A stretch of DNA of 64,000 bases from Aquimarina pacifica (GCF_000520955.1 NZ_JACC01000006.1:171171-235170), one strand, 5' to 3'. Shown: positions 9,855 to 19,801, numbered from the stretch's first letter. The notes: a model not told the origin generated them from the sequence alone. Made by a program: numbers and translations.

Positions 9855-10789
9855 ATGTTTGGAACATCAATACATTGGACAACGTTTTTCTATCTATTAA
9901 TAGATACATTCATTGTATTGTTTACGCTTTACTTTTCAAGAAAGAGAACACGCAGTAGTCTTAAACATTTTCTATTTCTTGGATTGTTATTTGTTACTTA
10001 CAATGCCTCTGGTGGATTCCTTCCAACTGATAATTTCCCTGGGCCTTTAATACTTCAATACATTATAACTTACGGCGTAGCTATAACATTATGCGTTTTT
10101 ACTGTCTATTACCTTTATAAAGAATATGATATCGTTGTTTTGAAATTTAATTCGTCCATACGTAATCTAGCTATATTTACAATAGCCAGCTACATCATTT
10201 TATTTTTAGTTCCTTAATTTATTAAAAAATCTTTGGAATCAGCTAGATTATTATTCACTGTACCAATATCGATGGCTGCCATTGTTTTTCTCTTCATATT
10301 TTATCGACGAATTTCCAATCCAACCAATCCAAACGCTTTTATATTAAGACTAAGTAAATTGTCAACCATAAGTGTAACAAGCATAGCATTACTACCTATT
10401 TGTACCGTAATTGGTGATTATCAATGGATTACTTTTACTGTAATGAATATGGCATTTTTTGCCATAACTGTAATAGAAACAGATAGATATTTATTTTTTC
10501 AGAAAACAATACTAGAATTTTTGAGGTATTCGCTCTGAAGAAAAAGCAAAGAGGCGAATCTATAGAACATAAAATTATTTATGAGGATTTATCCCGACGA
10601 GAGATTGAGATTTCCTTGTCAATTCTCAGTAATTTGAGTTATAAGAATATTGCCAAAGACTTGTTTATTGCTGAAAACACCGTGTCTAAACACGCTTCTA
10701 ATATCTTTAAAAAAACAGGGGTAAAAAATAGGCTAGAATTTTTACAGCGATTTAGAAAAAAAGCCGATAGAAAAGGACATAGTCTCTAA
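9855..10789 (+). pseudogene. membrane-anchored LuxR-type regulator, nonsense and frameshift
   Basis: Three pieces form one gene. The first part (9855-10217) encodes several membrane helices and ends in a TAA. The frame continues unchanged from 10218 with more helices to the TGA at 10536. The last part, in another frame from about 10520 to 10789, encodes a LuxR/GerE helix-turn-helix (LSRREIEISLSIL, YKNIAKDLFIAENTVSKH). The frameshift falls at a run of five T (10518-10522); one extra T would join the frames smoothly. An intact version would be a 6-7 TM protein with a C-terminal DNA-binding domain, a design common in Bacteroidetes. It lies 11 nt after the broken asparaginase-like gene. Confidence 0.75.
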
Positions 10790-11271
10790 AGCGTCATCTA
10801 TACTAGATTACAGTATTTTCCGCATAAATATACGGGGTATTACGTAATTAAATACGGTGTGTTTTCTTTGTATTATTACTTTGTAAAATTATCTTCCCAA
10901 AAGTTCCCTAAAATGCAGTAATGAGCCACAAATTTTATGAAGTGAGGCAATGATTATCAACATTTTGCAGAACTATAAAAACATTAATTCAACCTTATCA
11001 GCTAAATCCCATTCTTATGATTTCCAACATTAAAGTACCTGCTTATGAATTAACAATTATTATCAAAGGATCTGCTGAAGGAATTGGATAAAATAAAAAA
11101 TCATACTATTCAAGATGAAATAAAATTCTTTAAAGAGACCAGTTATAACAAATAATCCATACAGTTTATAAAGTAATGGCAATTACAGAAAATCATGGAT
11201 TTTAGCACTTTCCATTATTTTTTTGCTTGTCATGATCAAAATTTCAAAAGATTAGTCAGCGATCAAAGCAT
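10790..11271. other. non-coding, degraded-looking intergenic region
   Basis: No convincing gene. One short frame at 11045 reads MN, then an in-frame TAA, then about 33 sensible residues (KDLLKELDKIKNH and on), and could be a remnant. This is probably the left boundary zone of the replication module, but I see no direct repeat or tRNA marking an end. Confidence 0.4.
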
Positions 11272-12114
11272 TTAATATGGTGTTTCAAAATCATCATCGC
11301 AGTTAATTTTTATATCATATTCTTCTTTGCTAATGTGTCCTTTCACTTCCCATAATTGTTCAATAGTAAGATTTCCGTTCAAATCAAATTGTCGTTTATC
11401 AAGCTGCACAAGTCCTATAGAACCTCTGTACCATCGAATTTGTCCAATAAGAATATCCTTTCCATTGATAGGGTCATTAATAATGACTACATATAAGTTT
11501 TCTTTTCTAACTAAATCATAATGTTCTATCAAAGTATCAGTATATACAAAATCACCTTGATTCATACCTAAATGATCTAAATCTTCTCCAGATACTTCGA
11601 AACAAAAACCACTTTGAATCTCATCAATAGTAATTCTATGTAAAAATTGATCTAAATACAATTCATCAAAGTAATTGTCTATGTAACTTTCAAAATCTAT
11701 CTTTGAAACCACAGTTGTGTTGCCACTTTTATCCTTTTGATGTTCATTACGTTGTTCTACCAGATAATCTCTAATGACTGCTCTAGCCTTTGTTTTTTCA
11801 AGCTCTTCCTTTAATTTTAAATTTTCCACTTTTATATTGGCATAGTCTCCCAACAACAGCCGGAACCTTTCCTCTGCAGAGATAGGTCTTGGGAAAAAGT
11901 CCTTTGGCAATTCTAAATAAGCTATTATTTTTTTTTGATGAGACAGTTTTATCACTTCTTGGCTATATAAAATGTAAACTCCTTGTCTTGTCAAATTTAA
12001 TTCCTCAGCTAATTTATTTATACCTCCTTTTTTATTGATGCTATTCTTTTTTACGTATGCTTTTAGCAGCTTTCCGTGATGATTTGAGTATATCTGATAT
12101 AATAATTCTTCCAT
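11272..12114 (-). CDS. HTH repressor with S24/LexA-like C-terminal domain
   Basis: A 280-aa protein. The N-terminal region includes a helix-turn-helix (about residues 28-60, LAEELNLTRQGVYILY). A charged coiled-coil stretch follows (about 90-125) and then a beta-rich C-terminal domain with the GDFVYTD and LYVVIINDP strands of S24/phage repressor proteins. The position of the catalytic serine (usually GxSM) reads SGEDLDHLG, so self-cleavage is unlikely. It is divergent from the small HTH and primase genes, the usual place of a phage- or ICE-type master repressor; the 250-nt gap between them should contain its operators. Confidence 0.75.
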   Translation of the reverse strand: MEELLYQIYSNHHGKLLKAYVKKNSINKKGGINKLAEELNLTRQGVYILYSQEVIKLSHQKKIIAYLELPKDFFPRPISAEERFRLLLGDYANIKVENLKLKEELEKTKARAVIRDYLVEQRNEHQKDKSGNTTVVSKIDFESYIDNYFDELYLDQFLHRITIDEIQSGFCFEVSGEDLDHLGMNQGDFVYTDTLIEHYDLVRKENLYVVIINDPINGKDILIGQIRWYRGSIGLVQLDKRQFDLNGNLTIEQLWEVKGHISKEEYDIKINCDDDFETPY

Positions 12115-12364
12115 AATATAAATCTACTATTGGACAAATTTGTCTCAACAAAGTTACAAAATGTAAATAAAAATACTTTACATTTGTTGAAGAAATTTTC
12201 TTGCAAGAAGAAAAATATGTTCTTAAAAAGACAAATTTTTGTTTGGAATACAGGTTTTATAATCAAATTGGGGATGGTTTTATAACAGAATTTCTGAATC
12301 CCTGTATTTTCTATAAATTATTTGTCAATATAATTGGTTTACATAAATATAAAAATTAAAACTT

Positions 12365-12646
12365 ATGAAAGACTATAAGTATTGTATTAAGGAAAAATTG
12401 GCAGAGCTACCTGTAGCAAAATACAGGGCTACTAAAGAAAAGATCATCATGGGGTTAAAAAAAACAGCAAGGACTTTTAATCGCTATTGTAATTTACTGG
12501 CAGATGACCACGCAGATATCCCTGCTCAGGATCTAGATATGATTGCATCTCATTTGGAATGTACTGCGGATGAACTGAAAAACTATAAAGTAAACAAATC
12601 TACAGTTATGTATAAAATTAAGCGGAGATCGAGAAAAGTGGTATAA
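12365..12646 (+). CDS. small HTH DNA-binding protein (Cro-like)
   Basis: A 93-aa basic protein with a central Cro/XRE-like helical region (LKKTARTFNRYCNLLADD, then LDMIASHLECTADELKNY) and a very basic tail ending KIKRRSRKVV. It is transcribed divergently from the S24-like repressor and towards the primase genes, which fits a role in element control. Direct evidence for DNA binding is limited to fold-like sequence features. Confidence 0.6.
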   Translation: MKDYKYCIKEKLAELPVAKYRATKEKIIMGLKKTARTFNRYCNLLADDHADIPAQDLDMIASHLECTADELKNYKVNKSTVMYKIKRRSRKVV

Positions 12647-12894
12647 TCTTTATACACTTCTATTTTTTGACATACAGCGTATGTATGCCTACCTATTGCG
12701 CTGTTATTGATCTACTATGCATACTACCATTTCTATTAAAGAAATTCTAGTAGTATTTCACATCACCATCACTATTAACTTACTAAAGCACTCTAATAGA
12801 GCGTATTCCTATTTCTTGTTAAACAAGTGCCGGGTATGTATTGTCTTTTTTGAATGTATTTTAAAAAGAGCTAAGATCACTTAAAAGGTTACTT
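12647..12894 (+). other. leader region of the primase genes
   Basis: No gene. The 248 bases hold scattered short imperfect inverted repeats (for example ACTAC at 12732 with GTAGT at 12751) and no clear terminator. A promoter for the primase gene probably lies here. Confidence 0.3.
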
Positions 12895-13845
12895 ATGATT
12901 ACCAAACAACATATTTTAAAGAAAACCCATTACGGGCTAAAGATATTTGCCTATATCTTACAACAATATTATCCAAAAGAAACAGTACTTCGAGTAAGTG
13001 GAAACAAATGCAAACCAACCTACAATCCTTTTGCTGTTCATCATAGAAAAAGCTTACAAATAACAGTAATAAATAATACTGCTGTTTATCAGGGTTTGGA
13101 AAACAAAGATTTCAACGGCGATGTATTTGATTTTGCACAGCTATATTTTAAAGAAGACACTGAAACAGAACTGTTAATTAAGATCAATGACATTATGCAC
13201 TTGAATTTAGAAACAAAACGATCCACCTATGAACTTAGACAAGAAGATATTCAGAATTTTCTGGATGGTATACCAGATACCGAATGGGAACCACGGTTTA
13301 GTTATTTTTCTAAAAACCTGTATAATCTTGCTCCCACAAAAACTATTGGTTTATTAGAGGTCTACCAGATGCTTACGAACACCTCCCGTAAGCATCATAC
13401 TGCACATTTACGCAAACTCTCTTCAGAAAAAGAACAAAAAGACTACAAGAAAAAACATTTTGACTATGTAACTTTTTCTGGAGTGTTTACAAAACGAAAC
13501 AACAATTGCCTTCGTACACATTCTAAACTGTTAACGATCGATATTGATGGAATCCCAAACAAACAGGAATTAACAGATATTAGAAAGACGCTACTAAAAG
13601 ACCCTTGTCTTCCTTCTCAACTGTTATTTATATCCCCCAGGGGAAATGGTCTGAAATGGATTATTAAAATCTCATTGGATGAATTTTCACATACTGAATA
13701 CTTTCGGTCAGTAATAAACTATCTAAAGGAAACCTATAACATCCAGGTGGATGCATCCGGAAGTGACATAAGCAGGGGATGTCTTTTACCATATGACCCT
13801 GATCCTTATATCCATCCAAAATACAAAGCTGATGCCAAAATTTGA
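12895..13845 (+). CDS. VirE_N / BT4734-like primase-type protein
   Basis: A 316-aa protein matching the VirE N-terminal/BT4734-like family found next to DUF3987 proteins in Bacteroidetes mobile elements. The C-terminal half has LLTIDIDGIPN, an acidic DxD motif like that of archaeo-eukaryotic-type primases, followed by ISPRGNGLKWIIK, a characteristic family motif, and later SDISRGC. The N-terminal part (1-110) resembles a CHC2-less DNA-binding region and has no function that I can assign. It overlaps the next gene by 14 nt and probably works with it in replication or primer synthesis for the element. Confidence 0.75.
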   Translation: MITKQHILKKTHYGLKIFAYILQQYYPKETVLRVSGNKCKPTYNPFAVHHRKSLQITVINNTAVYQGLENKDFNGDVFDFAQLYFKEDTETELLIKINDIMHLNLETKRSTYELRQEDIQNFLDGIPDTEWEPRFSYFSKNLYNLAPTKTIGLLEVYQMLTNTSRKHHTAHLRKLSSEKEQKDYKKKHFDYVTFSGVFTKRNNNCLRTHSKLLTIDIDGIPNKQELTDIRKTLLKDPCLPSQLLFISPRGNGLKWIIKISLDEFSHTEYFRSVINYLKETYNIQVDASGSDISRGCLLPYDPDPYIHPKYKADAKI

Positions 13846-15643
13846 TCCACAAAAATATTTAAAAAAAACACCTGATCGTCAGGATGAAAAAACGAATACA
13901 TCAAAAACACAAACAAACCCACTATCGCATGATGACTATAACAAAGTAAAAGAAGTAGTCTCTCAATTAGAAACTTTGGGAATTGATATTACTGCAAGTT
14001 ATGACAACTGGATTAAAATTGGATTTGCCTTTGCAGATGCTTTTGGAAGTATGGGAGAAGCACTTTTTCATAGTGTGAGTAGTAATTATCCAGAGTATGA
14101 TGCAGAAAGTTGCAGAAAACAATACCAAAAATGTTTAGATAGTACAAATTCAGGAGCTACCTTAGGTACATTTTTTCATTTGGCAAAAGAAGCTGGGGTA
14201 ACTCCTTCATCACACAAACAAAAGGTGTATACATTAGCCACATCTCAAAGGGCTTCGGTAGCGCAGGAAGAACCGGAAGAAGAGCAAATAACACAAGAAC
14301 AAGAACCTTCTTTACCCGTCATACCTTCGTCCGTTTACAAGCTATTGCCCAAATTTTTAGAAGAAGTAACCAAATGTGCAGCAAGGGATCAGGAACGGGA
14401 TTTATTGTTGTTGGGAAGCCTAACAGTAATGAGCAGCTGCTTACCAAACGTATACGGGATGTATGATCAAAATATTGTATATCCTAATCTATTCCTATTT
14501 GTTACTGCCCCAGCTTCTTCTGGAAAAGGAAGAATCAATCTTTGCAGAAAATTAGTGTATCCCATTCATAAACAAAAAAGGGACGCTACAAATTCTCAAA
14601 AAGTGCAATACGAAGTAGAACTGTCCGAATACTACGATCTCAAGAAAACCCAAAAAGGAAGTACACCTCAAAAACCGGAAGAGCCCAGAGATCAAATGTT
14701 GTTTCTTCCGGCTAATAACAGTGCAACAGGAGCTTTTGAACTATTGGCAAATAACGATGGTAAAGGACTGATCTTTGAAACTGAAGGAGACACCCTTGCG
14801 CAAGCCTTTAAAAGCGAACACGGCAATTATAGTGATGGATTTAGAAAAGCCTTCCACCACGAAGAAATTAGTTACTATAGGCGTACAGCAAGTGAATATG
14901 TAGATATTAAAAGTCCTCAGTTATCCGCTGTACTTTCTGGCACACCAGATCAAGTATTGTCTTTAATGCCGGATTCAGAAAATGGACTATTCAGTAGGTT
15001 TATATTTTACAAAATGCAACGGCAAAAACAATGGAAAAATGTATTTGCCAATACCAGCAAGGAATCACTGGATAGCATCTTTGATGAGCTGGGCGATCAA
15101 TATTTGAAATATTACCAAATACTGGAAGGTTTTGGCAGTGGAATAAAGATTAATTTACGAGAGCACCAAATTGAACAGTTCAATGCTTTCTTTAGCAAAG
15201 AATATGACAAATTCCTGTTTTTACAAAAAACAGGTTTAGAAGCTTCCTTGTTTCGATTAGGGCTTATCTGCTATCGTATGGCAATGATCTTTACTATTAT
15301 TCGATCATTGGAAAACAACTCACTTACTAATATTTTACATTGCCAGGATATCGATATGGAAAACGCTATTACCATTGTGGAAAGTTTGCTTAACCACACT
15401 CAAATAGTATATCGATACTTACCAGAAAAGAAACAAACATTACCAAAAATCAAAAACCTGAAAGAAAGTTTTTTAGATGAATTAACTACCTCTTTTTCTA
15501 CTCAGAAGTACAAGAGTATAGCTAATAAGCTTAAAATACCGGAAAAGACTTCAGAACGCTACATAAAGCAGTTTGTTGAAAAAGGATATCTACAGCGTAT
15601 TGGTCACGGGCAGTATCTTCACGGACTGAAAAAAGAAGGTTAA
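13832..15643 (+). CDS. PriCT-2 / DUF3987 replication protein
   Basis: The gene starts at the ATG at 13832 (MPKFDPQKYLKK), overlapping the upstream gene by 14 nt; an earlier in-frame ATG at 13793 would give an improbable overlap. Residues about 30-115 form a PriCT-2-type domain (SYDNWIKIGFAFADAFG, KCLDSTNSGATLGT). The remainder is DUF3987, with a P-loop-like APASSGKGRINL and FETEGDTLAQAF and a winged-helix-like C-terminus (YKSIANKLKIPEKTSERY). This protein class occurs with VirE_N proteins in integrative elements and is thought to act in replication. A strong hairpin follows 21 nt after the stop. Confidence 0.82.
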   Translation: MPKFDPQKYLKKTPDRQDEKTNTSKTQTNPLSHDDYNKVKEVVSQLETLGIDITASYDNWIKIGFAFADAFGSMGEALFHSVSSNYPEYDAESCRKQYQKCLDSTNSGATLGTFFHLAKEAGVTPSSHKQKVYTLATSQRASVAQEEPEEEQITQEQEPSLPVIPSSVYKLLPKFLEEVTKCAARDQERDLLLLGSLTVMSSCLPNVYGMYDQNIVYPNLFLFVTAPASSGKGRINLCRKLVYPIHKQKRDATNSQKVQYEVELSEYYDLKKTQKGSTPQKPEEPRDQMLFLPANNSATGAFELLANNDGKGLIFETEGDTLAQAFKSEHGNYSDGFRKAFHHEEISYYRRTASEYVDIKSPQLSAVLSGTPDQVLSLMPDSENGLFSRFIFYKMQRQKQWKNVFANTSKESLDSIFDELGDQYLKYYQILEGFGSGIKINLREHQIEQFNAFFSKEYDKFLFLQKTGLEASLFRLGLICYRMAMIFTIIRSLENNSLTNILHCQDIDMENAITIVESLLNHTQIVYRYLPEKKQTLPKIKNLKESFLDELTTSFSTQKYKSIANKLKIPEKTSERYIKQFVEKGYLQRIGHGQYLHGLKKEG

Positions 15644-15664
15644 ACTTGTATAAAGAAATTTTAG

Positions 15665-15711
15665 AAAACCTTAAAAACCTCAAAATAGACTAGTGAGGTT
15701 TTTAAGGTTTT
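15665..15711 (+). terminator. strong hairpin after the DUF3987 gene
   Basis: A perfect 18-bp inverted repeat (15665-15682 with 15694-15711) with an 11-nt loop, 21 nt after the stop. The arms contain AACCTCA/TGAGGTT, and the same CCTCAA motif returns at 15713-15720, in a second 9-bp inverted repeat (15779-15787 with 15817-15825) and at 15791-15796. It is therefore either a terminator or part of an iteron family of the element. Confidence 0.6.
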
Positions 15712-16055
15712 TGAGGTTTTGAGTGTAACGAAGCTTATTTCTTTCAAGTATTTAGCTGTAAGATCCTACAAAAGGAGTAAAACCTCAATAACCTCAAATC
15801 CCACAGTTCCTTTTTTTGAGGTTTTGATCTTTACGGACACACCAATCAAATTATCAAAACTTAAGTCAATTCAAATTAATATACGTGTAGCTACATTATC
15901 ATACTTGTAATATGCGTTGTATGGGTATGTATTAATTTATGTTAGGTATAAAATCAAGTCGGATAAGGATCATTAAACAAACAGAAGTTTAAGGGTAAGA
16001 AGCTTTTATTTATCTCCTTACGCGTACCTATATTGAATTAAAAATAAACACCCCA

Positions 16056-16292
16056 ATCGGGATGTGTATTTCTACAAAATATGCATCCCGATTACAATTT
16101 ATTTTTCAGCGATGTTTTTTAACTCAGGATACACATCCCGATTGAGAATTTAGTCTAAAATTGGAAAAGTTAATAAAAATTGGATGTTTAACGGTTTTTG
16201 GGATCAGTATTTCTATAAAATACACATCCCGATCAAGCACAGAATACACATCCCGATCGAGGTTTGTATTTTGGATAAATACAGACCCCGAT
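16056..16292. repeat. six copies of a 14-bp iteron-like motif
   Basis: The motif ATACACATCCCGAT occurs in direct orientation at 16129-16142, 16220-16233 and 16244-16257. Variants occur at 16079-16092 and 16279-16292, and one inverted copy at 16056-16069. Copy spacing is irregular. Just downstream of a primase-type operon this looks like binding sites for a replication initiator or a partition protein. Open frames here, such as 16161-16355, only read through the repeats. Confidence 0.75.
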
Positions 16293-16394
16293 TTACGCTT
16301 AATTATTTTAAAGTTTTATGAGAATTATTTCGCTACACTTCGTACCCCTTTTTAATATTTCCAAATTGATTATAATTTATCTTTTTTCAAATGG

Positions 16395-16654
16395 TAATGA
16401 CCAAGTATTTCCTATAAGGATGACACGCAACTTTTTACTATAGCAATGACCAAGTATTTCCTATAGGGATGACACGTAACTTTTTACTATAACAATGACC
16501 AAGTATTTCCTATAGGGATGACACGCAACTTTTTACTATAACAATGACTAAGTATTTCCTATAGGAATGACACGCAACTTTTTACTATAACAATGACTAA
16601 GTATTTCCTATAGGGATGGCACATAACTTTTTACTATAGCAATGACTAAGTATT
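16395..16654. repeat. 49-bp tandem repeat array (five full units plus one partial)
   Basis: Units begin at 16395, 16444, 16493, 16542, 16591 and 16640, exactly 49 bp apart; the last changes into the next array after 15 bp. Each unit is itself two related 24-25-bp halves. One half contains CAATGACCAAGTATTTCC before TATAGG; the other contains GATGACACGCAACTTTTT before ACTATA. The centre is the palindrome CCTATAGG. Units differ by a few substitutions, so the array has diverged. Confidence 0.9.
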
Positions 16655-16931
16655 TCCTACAGCAGTGAGTTACAACTTTTCCCTATAGGAGTGAGCTACA
16701 ACTTTTCCCTATAGGAGTGAGCTACAACTTTTCCCTATAGGAGTGAGCTACAACTTTTCCCTATAGGAGTGAGCTACAACTTTTCCCTATAGGAGTGAGC
16801 TACAACTTTTCCCTATAGGAGTGAGCTACAACTTTTCCCTATAGGAGTGAGCTACAACTTTTCCCTATAGGAGTGAGCTACAACTTTTCCCTATAGGAGT
16901 GAGCTACAACTTTTCCCTATAGGGAAAAGTT
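16655..16931. repeat. 26-bp tandem repeat array (one variant plus nine identical units)
   Basis: Identical 26-bp units start at 16681 and recur every 26 bp to 16889, preceded by a variant unit at 16655. Each unit contains CCCTATAGGAGTGAGC followed by TACAACTTTT. The array ends in a perfect 24-bp palindrome (16908-16931) centred on TATA, as if the last half-unit were inverted. The monomer is clearly related to the halves of the neighbouring 49-bp array. There are no spacers, so it is not a CRISPR. Confidence 0.92.
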
Positions 16932-17529
16932 TCATTACGGTAATATCATAAACTAGAAAATTACTTGCAATATCCCACAAACTAAAAGCGAGCAAAAGCG
17001 ACTTTTTATGTATAAAAACAACACCTAAGAAATCTAACTTTTTGCAAAATTCAATAGATCTGATTTACAATAAATCTCAAACAAGAATTTAAAGCAATTA
17101 GACGCTTTAAATAAGCTCGATTACACAAACCTTCGCTTTAGCGACTAAACCCCTTAAAAACTCTTAAAAACAGGTTTAGGCGTAAACTAGGTTACATTTA
17201 CCAACCATTGTTTTATGTTAACTTACTTTCTATAAATCAAGTGAATAATTACCTAGAATTTATCTGAAAATTATTTTACGTCCCTTTTTTACTACAGTTT
17301 TAGTGCAGTTAATTTATAGGGGGTATAAATTGGTAAGTTCTTCTAATAAAGGGAAGCGAAGGAATTTGTGTTTTTTAAAGAATACGTTTACACAACGATA
17401 CGTTCCGTTTACAAACGTTTAGATATTCTTTTGATTTAGAGGAAAAATGTTTTAAAGGATTTTTGCAGCAGGTTATGTTGCTCCATTAAATGAAAGCATA
17501 ATTGGATTACAATCTAAATAGATGAAAGT
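16932..17529. other. non-coding region between the repeat arrays and the T6SS cassette
   Basis: Almost 600 bases with no credible gene. A short tandem motif lies at about 17382-17420: CGTTTACA occurs twice with ACG on both sides (ACGTTTACACAACG and CCGTTTACAAACG), which may be further protein-binding sites. The rest is AT-rich. Confidence 0.45.
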
Positions 17530-19147
17530 TCAATTTACTATCTTCATTTTTTTACTATTTTGTAATATAGAAACCGAAAAAGAATCCAGAATTTCGGTAA
17601 TATACTCCTTATGATTGACAGTATCTGCATATTTTGATCTTAACATATATAATTTGCTTGGAGATTCATCATCTCTATCTTTGATATCCAAAAAACCTCC
17701 TGAAATATTATTTTCAAAAACACAATTATCAAAAATTAAGGTATCATTAGCTACCTTAAGAGTTGTTCCTTTTTTAAGTTATTATCCCTAAAGAAACAAT
17801 TTTCAAAAACAATGTTACCACTTCGTTCAGAGCTAATGATATTTCCATTATACTCGGTGTTATTTTCAACCACTTTACAATCATAGAAATAACAATTGTT
17901 TGAATTTTTAAGAAAAATACCTTCTCTAGAGCAATTAGTCATTATAGTGTTTTCCACTATTATATTTTTTGAATTTTACAGTTCAATACCTGTCTGTCCA
18001 CTTCCATTTAGAAGGCAAGAATTTACTTTAGAACCCTTACTTTCAGCAAAAGAAATTACAGGTGCACTGCAAGTATATTCTTCTGCATTATGATAAGATT
18101 CTATATTTTCTAATAGAATATTATAACAATTTTTAAATTCAATAACGCTAGAATGATCTTGATCTGTAGTAACTTTCACTTTGCCCAAGCCCATGATTGA
18201 TAAGCTATTGACATCATATATAAAAAGTTGACTATTACTGTTCCTATTTTCATCGTTGGGCTCTTCAATAGATCTGATTTGATTATCCACAATTCCTTCT
18301 TCAGCTGTGCGTCTTCTGTAATCATTTACTGTAGATAAATTTTATTCTCCGGGTCTTAAATAAATTGTGGTATGATCATCAATACTATCTAGTAACTCCT
18401 GAACAGAAGAAATCACTATTACATTACGATCTTCGTTTTCAAGATCAAATCGTATTCCTAATTCTTCTGGGAGATTTTCCTTTGGATTAAAGTTTTCTAA
18501 TTCTATTTCTTCTTTTGGAAGAAAGGTGAAATCTTTGTTTTCGTTATTGGTAAATATATCTTTATCCAGATACCATTTCTTATCTCTACGTTTGAATAAT
18601 GCAGAACGTTTCCATTGATGCACAAGATTATGAGTGGTTTTAATTGAAAACCCTTCTTTAATAAATTCAACATCAATGGAATCACTTTGGATAGCAATAT
18701 ACGTGTTTCCCGTCTCTTTGATAAAGCCTGCGTCTTTGTATTTTATAAAAACATAACACTTTACATTAGAATCATCATTACCAACCAATATAACGGCATC
18801 TTCAGCTATTCCATTATTATCTAAATCTCCGTATTTAAGGAGTAAGATATTATTATAATTAAAATATGATTGTTGTTTGTACCAATCATTAAGTTCTGAT
18901 TTACCAGAAGCAAGGGTTAAAATAGTTTGTAAATTTCCTGTGAGAGAATCATATAACTTGGCTTCAATTACTTGACTTTTATTTAAGACCTCGAGAGTTC
19001 TTAATTTACCGTTTTTGTAAAAGGATTTTTTTTCTAACCTTTTTGTGTCTTTTTCAACTGGTTCTGGATTAGTTGATGTTTTATCAGTTTTACAGCTTAT
19101 AAAAAACAATAGACAACTTAGAAAAATAGTAAAAAGAATCCTTTCAT
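17530..19147 (-). pseudogene. right-handed beta-helix lipoprotein, multiply disrupted
   Basis: One gene is reconstructed from four pieces. From an ATG at 19147 it encodes a short lipoprotein signal peptide; a missing T in a T5 run (19124 region) would join it to LLFFISCKTDK, with lipobox Cys. Residues about 20-240 are a lysine-rich domain. An in-frame TAA at 18344-18342 falls after LRPGE and before NLS, where Tyr is expected. A second TAA at 17978-17976 follows TGIEL. A frameshift at an A6 run near 17777 leads into the last part, ending with TGA at 17532-17530. The C-terminal half has the short repeated strands with Asn and Cys (NSKNIIVENTI) of parallel beta-helix/pectate-lyase-like proteins. 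It closes the T6SS cassette. Confidence 0.72.
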
Positions 19148-19157
19148 TTAGAGATTT

Positions 19158-19787
19158 TTAAAAATCTTCATTGATTACTGTAATATTCGATAAATCATTA
19201 ATTTCTTCAAACTTGCCTGTCTTACGATTGACTCGCCATACCTTATAAACTTTGGTCATTATTCCTGCCTCTTCATACTCAGCTAAAGCTAGTAACTCTG
19301 GTGCTCTCTCATTATTCACTAAAACATCTGAAAAAATATCAATATCTTTATTAGGAAACTTCTTAAATATATCAGTTTCTTTATCTACTTCTAATACATC
19401 AACAATTTTACAAGGAGAACTTTTATCTTCATATGACTGTTTTAATATTAGGTATGTACTGTAGTTTTTTTCTTCTCCTTTTTTCCCACTAATTCTAGTA
19501 ATACCAAACGTTTTTCCATCTACAATATGTTCATTATTAAAAGTACTTCCAATTAAAAAACCACCAGGTATATAATAACCCTCAGACCTAGCTAAATTAT
19601 GTGCATCATCACACCTTTGACCAACAAGCTTTTCTCTTAGAGTTTTAGCTTTTTGTTGCCCTAGTGTCTGCGGGATAATCGAATCTATTGCTTCAGAATC
19701 AGCTAAATTATTTATTGTTTGCTTATTGTCCGTTTTACAACTACTTGTAAGAAAAATAAATACTATATATGTTAAATAATATTTCAT
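19158..19787 (-). CDS. lipoprotein, candidate immunity protein
   Basis: Starting at the ATG at 19787 (MKYYLTYIVFIFLTSSC) this is a 209-aa protein with a lipoprotein signal peptide and the lipobox Cys in TSSC. A longer start at 19808 overlaps the upstream stop. The mature part has no recognised domain. It follows directly after the LysM-M23 peptidase gene, the position where T6SS cassettes carry an immunity protein for a periplasm-acting effector. Location outside the cytoplasm suits protection of the cell wall, which is an inference from position only. Confidence 0.7.
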   Translation of the reverse strand: MKYYLTYIVFIFLTSSCKTDNKQTINNLADSEAIDSIIPQTLGQQKAKTLREKLVGQRCDDAHNLARSEGYYIPGGFLIGSTFNNEHIVDGKTFGITRISGKKGEEKNYSTYLILKQSYEDKSSPCKIVDVLEVDKETDIFKKFPNKDIDIFSDVLVNNERAPELLALAEYEEAGIMTKVYKVWRVNRKTGKFEEINDLSNITVINEDF

Positions 19788-19801
19788 AATATCAAGAATT
19801 A

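Noticed and set aside
12895..15643. Reverse transcriptase, retron or diversity-generating element next to the repeats
   Set aside because: Neither protein has YxDD or other reverse transcriptase motifs; they match VirE_N/primase-like and DUF3987 proteins.
16161..16355. 64-aa open frame on the plus strand
   Set aside because: It only reads through the 14-bp iteron copies and has no protein character or start signal.
16655..16931. CRISPR array
   Set aside because: Units follow each other without unique spacers, contain an internal palindrome and have no cas genes nearby; this is a simple tandem repeat.
9358..19147. Reassignment of TAA to a sense codon in the left element
   Set aside because: Genes in the same region (12365-12646, 13832-15643) end with normal TAA stops and long intact genes have no internal TAA; nonsense mutations explain the interrupted frames.
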